A stretch of DNA of 64,000 nt, taken from assembly GCA_035648735.1 (NCBI GenBank), contig DASRKX010000050.1, positions 1-64,000 on the forward strand, in the 5' to 3' direction. Both the position numbers and the translations under genes were made by a program. Shown here in pieces: positions 54,283 through 61,946 of the stretch (within the stretch, counting starts at the first letter, position 1; each line of letters opens with the position of its first letter). Origin of the DNA: REEB95 sp035648735 (lineage in GTDB: Bacteria; Pseudomonadota; Alphaproteobacteria; ATCC43930; CGMCC-115725). The notes beneath the pieces are model-generated. The model was not told the DNA's origin. It saw only the letters and a list, made by a program, of their open reading frames with translations, and did not search any database.

Positions 54283-56331
54283 ATGAATCCGACGGTCGAG
54301 AACCTCAAACGCGCGGCGGTCGAGGCACTGCGCCAGCAACACTTCGTCGAGGCAGAACAATGGCTCGCCGCGGCGCTGCAGCTTGCGCCCGCGACGCCGG
54401 ATCTCCTTTTCCTCCTCGGCACGACACTGGCGCAGACCGGCAAGGCCGATCAGGCGATCCAGTTCCTCGACGCGGCGCGGGCGGCGCAGCCCGATCACGT
54501 CCCGACGCTGAACAATCTTGCCACCGTGCTGCGCCAGCAGGGCCGCCTCGAGGAAGCGGTGGTGCCGCTGCGGCACGCCCTTCTCGTACAACCGAAATCG
54601 GCCGACACGCTGGTCAATCTGGGGCACGCGCTGAAGGCGCTGGGCCGCATCGATCAGGCCCGCGAATGCGCCCACCTGGCGCTCAAGCTCAAGCCCGATC
54701 ACATCGAAGCGCTGATTCTCGCCGGCGTGGTGCTGCTGGAACAGGGTAAGCCCGACGATGCACGCCGTTGTTTCGAACGCGCCGCGGCGCTGAAGCCCGA
54801 CGGCGCCGCCGCTTTGCACGGTCTCGGACTGGCTCATGCCGCGCAGGGCGAGCTCAAAGCCGCGGCGCAGGATCTGGTGCGCGCCATCGCGCTGGCGCCA
54901 CAACAGCCGGCCATCCATCTCAGCCTTGCCGAGACGCTGCTCGCTGCTGGCGATTACCCCGACGGCAGCGCCGAATATGAATGGCGCTGGCAGACCGCCG
55001 CTGGCCGCCTGCCCGAATTGCCGGCGCCGCTGTGGGACGGGAACCCGCTGCCGCCGGGCCAAACGCTGCTGCTGTGGTGCGAAAGCGGCGCCGCCGAAGC
55101 AATCCAGATGATCCGCTTCGCGCACGATCTGCATAGCTTCGCCGAACGCATCGTCGTCACCTGCCCCGCGCCCCTGATGCGCCTTTTCCGCAGCTGCAAG
55201 GACATCGACGAGGTCGTGCCGCTCGGCGGCGAGCTGCCGTTCTTCGACGCGCACCTCCCGATGGGCAGCCTCATCAACCGGCTCGGCATCACCGTCGATA
55301 CGGTGACCAGCGACCCCTATCTCGCGAGTGATCCGGCGCGACGCGAGCTGTTCGCGCCCTTCCTGGCCGGTCCCGGATTCAAGGTCGGGCTCGCCTGGAG
55401 CGCCGATCCCGGCATGCGCGGGCCGCTTCTCGCCGAGCTCGCCGGACTTCTCGAAATTCCCGGCATCCGCTTCTTCTCGCTCGATACCGCCGCTGCCGAG
55501 CTCGCCGCCAGCCCCTTCGCCGGCAAGATGACCGATCTTTCTGCCGGCCTCGCCGATTTCGCCGACGCCGCGACGCTGATCGGCGAACTCGACCTGGTCA
55601 TTGCCGCCGACAACGCCATCGCCCAGCTTGCCGGCGCGCTCGGCCGCCCGGCCTGGGTCATGCTGTCGCGCCAGCCGCATTGGCGCTGGGCACGCGAGCG
55701 CAGCGAGACGCCATGGTACCGGTCGCTGCTGCTCTATCGCCAGCGCGGAAGCGACTGGTCCGGCGTGACGCAGGAAATCGCCAACGCCCTCGCCATCTTC
55801 GGCGCCGGAGCCGCTTTCGCCGGCGAAACGCCGACGCCGGTTCCCGCCACCTCGGCGTCCACGGCAATCGACCCGCGCGCCGTCGCCTTCGACCCGTTCT
55901 TTGCCGGCGGCGGATTAAAGATCGGCATCGCCCTCGCCGGCGAGCATCCGCCGGTCTTCGAGCTGGCGGCGCTGCTGGCGCAACCCGGCGCCCGCTTCTT
56001 CGCGCTCGACCGCGCGGCCGTGACGACGATCGGCGCCAGTCCTTTCGGCTGCAGCATTGCCGATGTATCGTTCTGCGAGACCGGCGGCGCGGCAGCGGAT
56101 AATTTACTCGGCCATATCGATTTGGTGATCGCGACCGACGGTGTCGTCGCGATGCGTGCCGGCGGCCTCGGGATTCCGACCTGGGTCATGCTGCCGGCCG
56201 ACGCCGTCCCGTCGGCAACCTCCCCGACCACCTACCATTTTCAGCAACGGCCCGGCGAAAGCTGGTCGCCGGTGATCGCGCAGATTCGCGCGGCGCTGGC
56301 CGCCGGCGACCGCGAACGCGCCACCGCCTAG
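54283..56331 (+). CDS. TPR protein with tandem-duplicated GT9-like C-terminal unit
   Basis: A 682-residue protein. Residues 1-235 form about six tetratricopeptide repeats (for example AEQWLAAALQLAPATPDLLF, ARECAHLALKLKPDHIEALI). Residues 255-350 are the first half of a glycosyltransferase-like domain (LLLWCESGAAEAIQMIRFA). Residues 357-504 carry the usual second half, with DLVIAADNAIAQLAGALGRP and PAWVMLSRQPHWRWARERSE. Residues 537-672 are a second, diverged copy (FDPFFAGGGLKIGIALAGEH; DLVIATDGVVAMRAGGLGIP; TWVMLPADAV), in the same order. TPR-GT proteins of this sort are often next to flagellar or surface glycan genes; here they are not. Likely a glycan- or protein-glycosylation factor; the second copy lacks the donor-site residues. 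Confidence 0.78.
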   Translation: MNPTVENLKRAAVEALRQQHFVEAEQWLAAALQLAPATPDLLFLLGTTLAQTGKADQAIQFLDAARAAQPDHVPTLNNLATVLRQQGRLEEAVVPLRHALLVQPKSADTLVNLGHALKALGRIDQARECAHLALKLKPDHIEALILAGVVLLEQGKPDDARRCFERAAALKPDGAAALHGLGLAHAAQGELKAAAQDLVRAIALAPQQPAIHLSLAETLLAAGDYPDGSAEYEWRWQTAAGRLPELPAPLWDGNPLPPGQTLLLWCESGAAEAIQMIRFAHDLHSFAERIVVTCPAPLMRLFRSCKDIDEVVPLGGELPFFDAHLPMGSLINRLGITVDTVTSDPYLASDPARRELFAPFLAGPGFKVGLAWSADPGMRGPLLAELAGLLEIPGIRFFSLDTAAAELAASPFAGKMTDLSAGLADFADAATLIGELDLVIAADNAIAQLAGALGRPAWVMLSRQPHWRWARERSETPWYRSLLLYRQRGSDWSGVTQEIANALAIFGAGAAFAGETPTPVPATSASTAIDPRAVAFDPFFAGGGLKIGIALAGEHPPVFELAALLAQPGARFFALDRAAVTTIGASPFGCSIADVSFCETGGAAADNLLGHIDLVIATDGVVAMRAGGLGIPTWVMLPADAVPSATSPTTYHFQQRPGESWSPVIAQIRAALAAGDRERATA

Positions 56332-56386
56332 CGTCCCGCCGGCCACGCGCATTAGGCTTCCGCAGGCGAGGATTCGTTCGGCAAAG

Positions 56387-56420
56387 AAAAAGCCGCGCGG
56401 CTTGACGCCGCGCGACTTTT
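56387..56420. terminator. Bidirectional rho-independent terminator
   Basis: AAAAAGCCGCGCGGC pairs with GCCGCGCGACTTTT (one C-A mismatch near the base, TTGAC loop). It ends in TTTT on the plus strand and reads into a U-rich run on the minus strand. It lies between the convergent TPR-GT gene and the Tyr-rich secreted-protein gene and could terminate both. Confidence 0.75.
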
Positions 56421-56438
56421 CCGAACCTCTCGCGAGGC

Positions 56439-56711
56439 TTAGCGGATGTGGATCGGAAAGATGAAATCGATGCCCGCGGATTGCGGCGGCGCGTAGACCA
56501 CCGGCGGTGGCGCGGCATAGACATAGCCCGGCCCGTAGTATTGACCGTAGTAAGTCGGACCATAGTACCGGTTCTCGTTGTAACGACTACGCTCTTGATT
56601 ACGGTAATCGCCACGATCACGGTAATCTTGGGCCAAAGCGGGCGCCACGGCGGCGAACGTGACCGCGGCAAGGACCGCCAGAATCGCACCGGTCTTCTTG
56701 TTATTTGTCAT
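56439..56711 (-). CDS. Small secreted Tyr/Pro-rich protein
   Basis: A 90-residue exported protein. The signal peptide is GAILAVLAAVTFAAVAPALA, cut before QDYRDRGDYRNQERSR. The mature part is short and low-complexity: an Arg/Asp/Tyr segment followed by YYGPTYYGQYYGPGYVY repeats and a proline run (APPPVVYAPPQ), ending with the hydrophobic DFIFPIHIR. GGATAGG precedes the ATG. Such proteins are found at the alphaproteobacterial surface; no function is assigned. It heads a short minus-strand group with the LTXXQ and lipoprotein genes to its right. Confidence 0.75.
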   Translation of the reverse strand: MTNNKKTGAILAVLAAVTFAAVAPALAQDYRDRGDYRNQERSRYNENRYYGPTYYGQYYGPGYVYAAPPPVVYAPPQSAGIDFIFPIHIR

Positions 56712-56743
56712 GGAGCCTATCCTTTCAAATGAGGCGCGATCGA

Positions 56744-57373
56744 TCAGGTGCCCTTCTTGGCCATGGACTCCGAATGATGCGGCGCGCCGCGGAAGAGCCG
56801 ATCGGCGCTCTTCTTCTGCGCGTCGGAGAGCGAGGCATAGAGCGTTTCGAATGCCGGCACCAACTTCTCGAGCCCCTTGTCGTGGGCGTCCGCGATCGCC
56901 TCGTAATTCTTGAGGTCGTCGACCGCCGTGAACTGTTTGGCGTTCTGCTGCCGCTGCCGGATCAGGCCGCCGATGCTGGCCGCGTTATCACGCATGACTT
57001 GCGCGACTTGGTTCCACTGCGACTCCTGCGCCGGCGTGATATGGAGCTGGGCATGGAGCTGCTTGATGCGAGCCTCGACGCGATCTTCCGGGTTGGCAGC
57101 GCTCTTGGAATGGCTCATGCCGGCCGTCGGCGGCGCACTCGCGATTGCCGGGGAGCTTGCCGCCGGAGTCAGAACCTGGTCATGGCCGCTGGTGGATTCC
57201 GGAGTCGAAGGTTGCACGCCGGGAGGGGCCGAAGGAGCCTGCGTCGTTGTGGAAGCCTGAGCGAGCTGGATGTCGCGCGGGCCGGCGTTGACGGGAGCGG
57301 CGAGCAACAGCGCGCATATCGCCGTGGCCGTCACGAGAACAGTCTTGGTGGTGGTGAAATTCTGCATGTTCAT
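56744..57373 (-). CDS. Periplasmic Spy/CpxP-like LTXXQ protein
   Basis: A 209-residue exported protein. Signal peptide TVLVTATAICALLLAAPVNA; a Pro/Ser/Thr linker to about residue 85; then a helical domain with HAQLHITPAQESQWNQVAQV, which carries the ITPAQ variant of the LTXXQ motif, and LYASLSDAQKKSADRLF near the end. Proteins of this family act as periplasmic chaperones or metal/stress sensors. ATG 57373 (MNMQNFTTTKTV) follows AGAGGC; ATG 57367 is an alternative. A 16-codon ORF with a strong SD lies upstream and might be a leader. Confidence 0.8.
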   Translation of the reverse strand: MNMQNFTTTKTVLVTATAICALLLAAPVNAGPRDIQLAQASTTTQAPSAPPGVQPSTPESTSGHDQVLTPAASSPAIASAPPTAGMSHSKSAANPEDRVEARIKQLHAQLHITPAQESQWNQVAQVMRDNAASIGGLIRQRQQNAKQFTAVDDLKNYEAIADAHDKGLEKLVPAFETLYASLSDAQKKSADRLFRGAPHHSESMAKKGT

Positions 57374-57537
57374 TTGCCTCTTGTTTTCCTCATGTGGTCC
57401 GGGTGATCCGGGCCTTGCGGCAGTCGCCTGCCATTGAAAAAAGTAACCTTGCGTGTACCGGCGCCCGGCGATGAATCTCGAAAAAACAGCGGGGCGCATC
57501 TTGGCGGGATCAGTCTGCGCTGCGCTTTATGGCCGAT

Positions 57538-57588
57538 TTATGTTGCGGTCGTGACTTTGCGGCGGCGTTGCCAGGCGGTCATACGCAT
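57538..57588 (-). CDS. 16-codon Arg-rich ORF with strong ribosome site
   Basis: MRMTAWQRRRKVTTAT, from ATG 57588 to TAA 57540-57538, with TGGAGGA seven bases upstream. It lies 165 bases before the LTXXQ gene on the same strand. It may be a leader peptide controlling the gene or simply a fortuitous frame; no homologue is recognised. Confidence 0.3.
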   Translation of the reverse strand: MRMTAWQRRRKVTTAT

Positions 57589-57654
57589 GACGATTCCTCC
57601 ACTCGGCCCTGTAGAACACTAATCATTCGGTTGCCGAAAGGTTCCGCGCCGGGA

Positions 57655-57855
57655 TCAGCAACCCTGCAGCAGACCCGGCGTGCAGGTGGTGGTCGTCGTC
57701 GAGGTGCTGTAGCTGCTGACGCTCGAAGGCGGCGCCGCGCCCGACTGCGACGGCGGCATGATGACCGTGGTCTGGGCCGGCGGCGCGTCGCGATCGGCGT
57801 GGCCGCAAGCGCTTAAGGCAAAGGCGACGACGAAAATCACCAAAAGACGGCGCAT
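57655..57855 (-). CDS. Small lipoprotein
   Basis: A 66-residue predicted lipoprotein. The signal peptide MRRLLVIFVVAFALSACGHA ends in the lipobox ALSAC, so Cys19 is lipidated. The mature part is a Ser/Thr/Pro-rich linker with IMPPSQSGAAPPSSVSSYST and a run of threonines, closing with CTPGLLQGC, where two cysteines could form a disulfide. AGAGGAG precedes ATG 57855. Function unknown. The gene is the last before the tRNA-Ser fragment and the accessory region. Confidence 0.72.
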   Translation of the reverse strand: MRRLLVIFVVAFALSACGHADRDAPPAQTTVIMPPSQSGAAPPSSVSSYSTSTTTTTCTPGLLQGC

Positions 57856-58004
57856 GAGCGGGCTCCTCTGCTTCAAGGCGGCAATGCCTCGGCCTGTTAA
57901 CGGGCTTTTTGGCGGCAGGTTCCCGCTCGCGGTTCTGTCTTGGCCTGGGGTCACGGAGCGGTGTCGCTCTTCCCGGCCATCGCCGGATCGCCGATAATAA
58001 ATTC

Positions 58005-58080
58005 GGATGGGTGGCCGAGCGGTTTAAGGCACCGGTCTTGAAATGCGTTAAACGCTGTCCTGGGCTATCCCACGCCGTCC
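58005..58080 (+). pseudogene. Disrupted tRNA-Ser(UGA) gene
   Basis: GGATGGG (58005-58011), the D arm GCCGAGCGGTTTAAGGC and the anticodon stem-loop CCGGTCTTGAAA (anticodon TGA at 58039-58041) match an alphaproteobacterial tRNA-Ser. After 58043 the 3' anticodon stem ACCGG is missing; a GCG/CGC variable-arm-like stem and a damaged T arm (CTGGGCTATCCCAC) plus GCCGTCC follow. Several bases are deleted relative to a working gene, so no cloverleaf forms. The change falls at the classic site of tRNA-targeting integrases and marks the left edge of the accessory region. Confidence 0.7.
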
Positions 58081-58211
58081 AACCGGTACATTTACGCCAG
58101 GATTTCTGGTGGTTTTGGCGCATTAGTCGGTTCAGCTAGTAATCATAGATACTCGTAATCCAGCCTATACCAGCGTGTCGGGGTGCCAATTTGGGTGCCA
58201 ATCGACGCGGT

Positions 58212-59573
58212 TTAATGCAGCCAGCGTTGCCGCTGTCCAGCTATCCACTCCGCCGTAAAGACGGGCCCGGATATAATTCCAAAGGCGCGCGTCACCGACG
58301 AACCTAATGCCGAAACAATTTCCGGCAGATTCGACGCGAGGGCGCCCACAGGCCAGGATCCGGTCGTAATCCGGTGAGCTGTCTTCGACTGATATTGATT
58401 CGGAAACCAACCGGCCGATGGGTCTCCAATGACCCTTCCCTCGAGACCCCACCACTCGCACCTAAAAACGACGTCTGTTGCTGTGTCGAATCGCTCTGCT
58501 AATCCACGAGCGTGCCGCACAAGCTCTGCCAATGTTTGGCTCAGTACATTTGGGCTATAAATGGTTCCGCGCTGAGCTCCTAAAGGCGCAACAAATTCCG
58601 GTGAATCTTCCCAGTATTCGCGGATCACCGTGGCCTTGCCGTCGGGTGATATGCGCCAGAAATCAAATCCAATTTCTCGGAACATTGGTTTTTTTAGCAA
58701 CGCGCATTCGAGAAAATCGCGATCTCCGAGTCCGCTTGCTGGATCCGTATTAAAATATGGTCCGATGGGATCTATATTGAATGGATGAAATACCGTCCAG
58801 CCCGACTTAACCGTGTCGTGGATTTCGCCGTCTATTTCATGAAGTATGAGATTGAGTCGACTCGGCTCTATCTGTTTCCCGTCGCTCGTCACAATGGAAT
58901 AGCTCAGTTGAAAATGATTCTTATCGAGCCGCGGCTCCCGATCATCCTTGGTGGCGATATCCATGAATGCTTTATGCGCGGCTTCATGCCATTTTTGTAA
59001 TGCATCGTCATTACCCTCGGCGGCGTGGCCGCCCCGAAGCGCCGCATCGATTGCTCCGACAATAGCCGTGCGTTCATGCATCGCACACCGCCGAATAAGC
59101 GGGTTCCACTCGTTTGCCGTCGTGATCTGCTCACTCGCGGGCCCCGTTTTACGAATGTAGTAAGCGGCCTGAATGATGCCTTTCGGTTTGCCATTCACCA
59201 TCGGGCCGCCCGCTTTAGCACAAATTGGGACGGCCTTATGGGGCGGCACAACGATCGCGGAGTGATCCATTCCGGCTCTCGATCGGATAGTCACGACATC
59301 ACATTGGAATGGGGGCTCGAGATAATGCTTCACTATCCCTGAAACGATATCTCGATCTAGATTCATCGACTTTCCGGATACCGGTTGCATGGAATCGTCG
59401 AAGCCAAAAATTATTGTTCCGCCGCCGTGATTCGCCATTGCAGCAATATGGCGAGCGAGATCCGCCTTAACCTCACTGCTTTGCAAATCAAGCCAAGATT
59501 TATATTCGACCTCAAGCGATTCACTCGGGCTATCGATAAGGTCTTGCAGTTGGTTTCGTCCGGAAACAGGCAT
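58212..59573 (-). CDS. Schlafen AlbA_2-domain protein
   Basis: A 453-residue protein with an N-terminal AlbA_2 domain (residues about 10-130) of the Schlafen family: PSESLEVEYKSWLDLQSSEV, DLARHIAAMANHGGGTIIFG and the AIVVPPHKAVPICAKAGG segment, which in family members forms the nucleic-acid-binding/nuclease core. The larger C-terminal part (residues 150-453) is unassigned and rich in aromatic residues (KSGWTVFHPFNIDPIGPYFN; RCEWWGLEGRVIGD). No clear Shine-Dalgarno precedes ATG 59573, and base composition is lower in GC than in the core genes. Its place next to a tRNA break beside phage genes fits a defence or regulatory accessory gene, by inference only. Confidence 0.75.
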   Translation of the reverse strand: MPVSGRNQLQDLIDSPSESLEVEYKSWLDLQSSEVKADLARHIAAMANHGGGTIIFGFDDSMQPVSGKSMNLDRDIVSGIVKHYLEPPFQCDVVTIRSRAGMDHSAIVVPPHKAVPICAKAGGPMVNGKPKGIIQAAYYIRKTGPASEQITTANEWNPLIRRCAMHERTAIVGAIDAALRGGHAAEGNDDALQKWHEAAHKAFMDIATKDDREPRLDKNHFQLSYSIVTSDGKQIEPSRLNLILHEIDGEIHDTVKSGWTVFHPFNIDPIGPYFNTDPASGLGDRDFLECALLKKPMFREIGFDFWRISPDGKATVIREYWEDSPEFVAPLGAQRGTIYSPNVLSQTLAELVRHARGLAERFDTATDVVFRCEWWGLEGRVIGDPSAGWFPNQYQSKTAHRITTGSWPVGALASNLPEIVSALGSSVTRAFGIISGPVFTAEWIAGQRQRWLH

Positions 59574-59650
59574 TCGTCAATCTTGCATAACTAACAGCAC
59601 GCGTCACGCCTTCACCCGCGGCACGTCGTCCCATCGCCTGAACCCGCCGC

Positions 59651-60025
59651 TCACGCCACGGCAAGACGCTGCAGATCTGCGATCGCTCCACGCAAATACG
59701 CGGCGTCCAGACGACCGTCATCCGGAAAGAGCTCGATACCGAAAACTTCGGTTGCAAAAATGCGCAGCTTTGCGACGCAATCGCCGATTGTGCGAGCCGG
59801 AAAACCTGCGATCGTACGATCATTTTCATCGCAAACGGTGAGCGCGGCAGCCTCAATCTCGCGCAGTCGAGACAGCTCGTGTGCGCGTGCGAGCGCCGGC
59901 CCCTCTTTGCGCTTGATCGCGTATTCCAACTCATCAGCCGCGGCATTTGCCTTCCCAAATGCGTGCTCAAGCGGACGCCGCTGCTCAAGCAGAGTAACGA
60001 GCTCAGGCGAAATGTTTCCGTTCAT
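59651..60025 (-). CDS. Unknown helical protein in accessory region
   Basis: A 124-residue protein, unrecognised. It is mostly helical: LVTLLEQRRPLEHAFGKANA, AADELEYAIKRKEGPALARA and LSRLREIEAAALTVCDENDR suggest a coiled coil in residues 8-70. AAAGGGG lies just upstream of ATG 60025. It is transcribed leftward like its neighbours and follows the 97-residue protein gene by 13 bases, so the two are probably co-expressed. Confidence 0.55.
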   Translation of the reverse strand: MNGNISPELVTLLEQRRPLEHAFGKANAAADELEYAIKRKEGPALARAHELSRLREIEAAALTVCDENDRTIAGFPARTIGDCVAKLRIFATEVFGIELFPDDGRLDAAYLRGAIADLQRLAVA

Positions 60026-60038
60026 CTGATCCCCTTTC

Positions 60039-60332
60039 CTACTTCTGCACGAAGCTCACGATATCGTCGAACTCAAACCCCAAGAGCATTCCGAATGCGA
60101 TGAATCCCATAGCAGCGGCGTTGGCTTTCGCTTGCTCCGACCTCGCCTCCGGGCGATTTCGCGGGCGATCAAGATACGCGTCATTAGCGCGAGTCGCCAT
60201 TTTTGCAATCGCCATGAGTTGGTTTGGATCCTCTCTTTTATATGCGAAGAGCGGCTCAAGCATCGCGGTGTCGACGAGTAGTTTTTCCGGTTTACGGAGG
60301 TCCGGAAATTGAAGAATCCGAGAGGTTGCCAT
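60039..60332 (-). CDS. Unknown 97-residue protein in accessory region
   Basis: A small protein, unrecognised: N-terminal ATSRILQFPDLRKPEKLLVD, a charged central part with DRPRNRPEARSEQAKANAAA and a hydrophobic C-terminal segment AAMGFIAFGMLLGFEFDDIV that could be one membrane helix or an amphipathic tail. ATG 60332. It lies 13 bases before the 124-residue protein gene. Confidence 0.5.
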   Translation of the reverse strand: MATSRILQFPDLRKPEKLLVDTAMLEPLFAYKREDPNQLMAIAKMATRANDAYLDRPRNRPEARSEQAKANAAAMGFIAFGMLLGFEFDDIVSFVQK

Positions 60333-60424
60333 AGCAGAACATCCCTCAAGCTCATGCCCGCGATCGGCGCGGGCGCCGAGCGAATGCCCTTAGGGAATCA
60401 TTGTTATGAGTCGGTGTCAATTTC

Positions 60425-60772
60425 TCAATCCTTCGACGTTCCTTCGCCCTCGATCAGCTTCCCGGTTTCCGGATCGCGACGCCGCCGCGCTCGCTTGAGC
60501 GATGATCCGGTCGCTATGTTCTCGCCGATCGCACGGCCGAACGCTTCAAAGGCTCTCGGCAGCGCCGCGCGGGCCGCGGCGAGAGCAATGCGTGCGGCTT
60601 GTGGATCGTCCGCGGTATCGATCTCACCGGCTATTTTTTCGAGAGTATGAGCAAGGCACCGGGCCGCGTGGATCGTCTGCTCAGGCCAGCGATGCGCCGT
60701 TGCGTAGCTTGTAACGTCGACATAGAGATCGCAGAGAGAATCGAGGCGAGCGATTGACGGCAAGAGATCCAT
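60425..60772 (-). CDS. Unknown 115-residue protein after the truncated baseplate gene
   Basis: An unrecognised helical protein beginning MDLLPSIARLDSLCDLYVDV, with AARIALAAARAALPRAFEAF and a basic tail SLKRARRRRDPETGKLIEGE. The ATG at 60772 shares one base with the TAA of the truncated V-like ORF (TAATG). It is the first gene beyond the tail block and may have been brought in by the event that removed the rest of the baseplate genes. Confidence 0.55.
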   Translation of the reverse strand: MDLLPSIARLDSLCDLYVDVTSYATAHRWPEQTIHAARCLAHTLEKIAGEIDTADDPQAARIALAAARAALPRAFEAFGRAIGENIATGSSLKRARRRRDPETGKLIEGEGTSKD

Positions 60773-60864
60773 TAGGCTGCGGCGAGCAGCTTGCCGCGGG
60801 TCACCATGTTGGCGAGGCCGCCGGCCAGCGCCCGCAGCGCGGCTTTTATCTGGGCCGGACTCAT
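60772..60864 (-). pseudogene. Truncated Mu gp45-like baseplate assembly protein V (30 codons)
   Basis: ATG 60864 overlaps the stop of the gp44-like gene (ATGA). The 30 residues, including AQIKAALRALAGGLANMVTR, resemble the N-terminus of Mu-type baseplate V, which is normally near 200 residues, but TAA follows at 60774-60772. The remaining beta-spike region is absent downstream. An independent small peptide is an alternative. Confidence 0.5.
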
Positions 60865-61943
60865 TCCTTGACCGCCGTGACGCCATCCCATTGCGGATTG
60901 GTGCCGCCGCCGAACGCAGCGGCCGCCGTGATGGGCTCGGGCGTGAAGGCCGAGGGCGGCGAAACGGTGATTTCGGTCCGCTTGCCCTGGGCGTCGAGCA
61001 AAAAGCCGAGCTTGCTGATGAGCAGCGTCGTATCGATCTCGAGATAGGGGCTTTTGACCGGGACGAGCTGGTTGACCTTCCACAGCGTGCCGTTCGGCTG
61101 GCGCCATTCCGGCACCGTCAGGGTCGCGCTGATCGCTTCGCCGGCGCGGTGCGCGCGTTCCCAATTGGCGCGAAGCTGCGCGTCGGCGGTCAACGCCATA
61201 CTTTCGGCAAGGTCGGCCCACGGCCGAAAGCGCGGCACGGCGGGATCCTTCGCGATCGCCTTGACCGCGGTGTCGACTTCCTGCGCGGCGGCCATGCCGA
61301 CCTGGCTGCGGATCGTGTATTGCGAGAAGCGGTCGCGGCCCGACAGCTTGCCGCGCGCGGAAAGCACATTCTCGCCCTGGATCAGCGCGCCCGCGGCCTT
61401 GCCAGAGCCGGCGACGGTGAGAACAAGATTGCCGTGCTCGTCGTCGGTCAACAGGATTCCGCGCATCCGCGCCAGCTTCTCTAGGAAGTCGAAGGCCGTC
61501 TCGGCTCGCTCGAAGGTCGCGTCGGGGAAACCGCCGCCGACGTCGGTTTGCACGACGACGCCAACGCCAAAGGCCGCGCCGAGCGCCTTGGCCATCGCCG
61601 CCAGGGTATAGCCCTTGAACTGGTTGCTGTCGAAGAGCGGCATGCAATCGATCAGGTCGCAGGTGCGCGAGCGGCCGGCGATCGCGACGCGATGATCGGC
61701 CGGCCCGAAGCTCGGCAGATAGTCGTCGACGTAGCCTGTCAGGATCGGATCGCCGTCGTCGGCGACGACGCAGGCCGCGAAGGGCGGGATGCGCCAGGGC
61801 GCCGCGACGCCGCCGGCGGTTCCGGCCCAGGCCTCGGTGACCTCGATCGAGAAGTCGGAGGCGGCGCGCTTCAAGCCGCGCGTGACGCGAATCGCGGTCC
61901 AGCTCGTGTAGATCTGGCCGGCGACGGTAAGGGTGACGGCCAT
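60861..61943 (-). CDS. Mu gp44-like phage tail hub protein
   Basis: A 360-residue baseplate hub (gpP/gp44, related to P2 gpD and T4 gp27). It begins MAVTLTVAGQIYTSWTAIRV and carries RVTRGLKRAASDFSIEVTEA, the OB-like ILTGYVDDYLPSFGPADHRV and AIAGRSRTCDLIDCMPLF, and later FDFLEKLARMRGILLTDDEHG. Such proteins form the central trimer below the tail tube and contact the spike. The stop overlaps the start of the truncated V-like ORF (ATGA), and the start is four bases after the tape-measure stop. A gp43-like gene, normally between the two, is absent. Confidence 0.75.
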   Translation of the reverse strand: MAVTLTVAGQIYTSWTAIRVTRGLKRAASDFSIEVTEAWAGTAGGVAAPWRIPPFAACVVADDGDPILTGYVDDYLPSFGPADHRVAIAGRSRTCDLIDCMPLFDSNQFKGYTLAAMAKALGAAFGVGVVVQTDVGGGFPDATFERAETAFDFLEKLARMRGILLTDDEHGNLVLTVAGSGKAAGALIQGENVLSARGKLSGRDRFSQYTIRSQVGMAAAQEVDTAVKAIAKDPAVPRFRPWADLAESMALTADAQLRANWERAHRAGEAISATLTVPEWRQPNGTLWKVNQLVPVKSPYLEIDTTLLISKLGFLLDAQGKRTEITVSPPSAFTPEPITAAAAFGGGTNPQWDGVTAVKE

Positions 61944-61946
61944 GGC

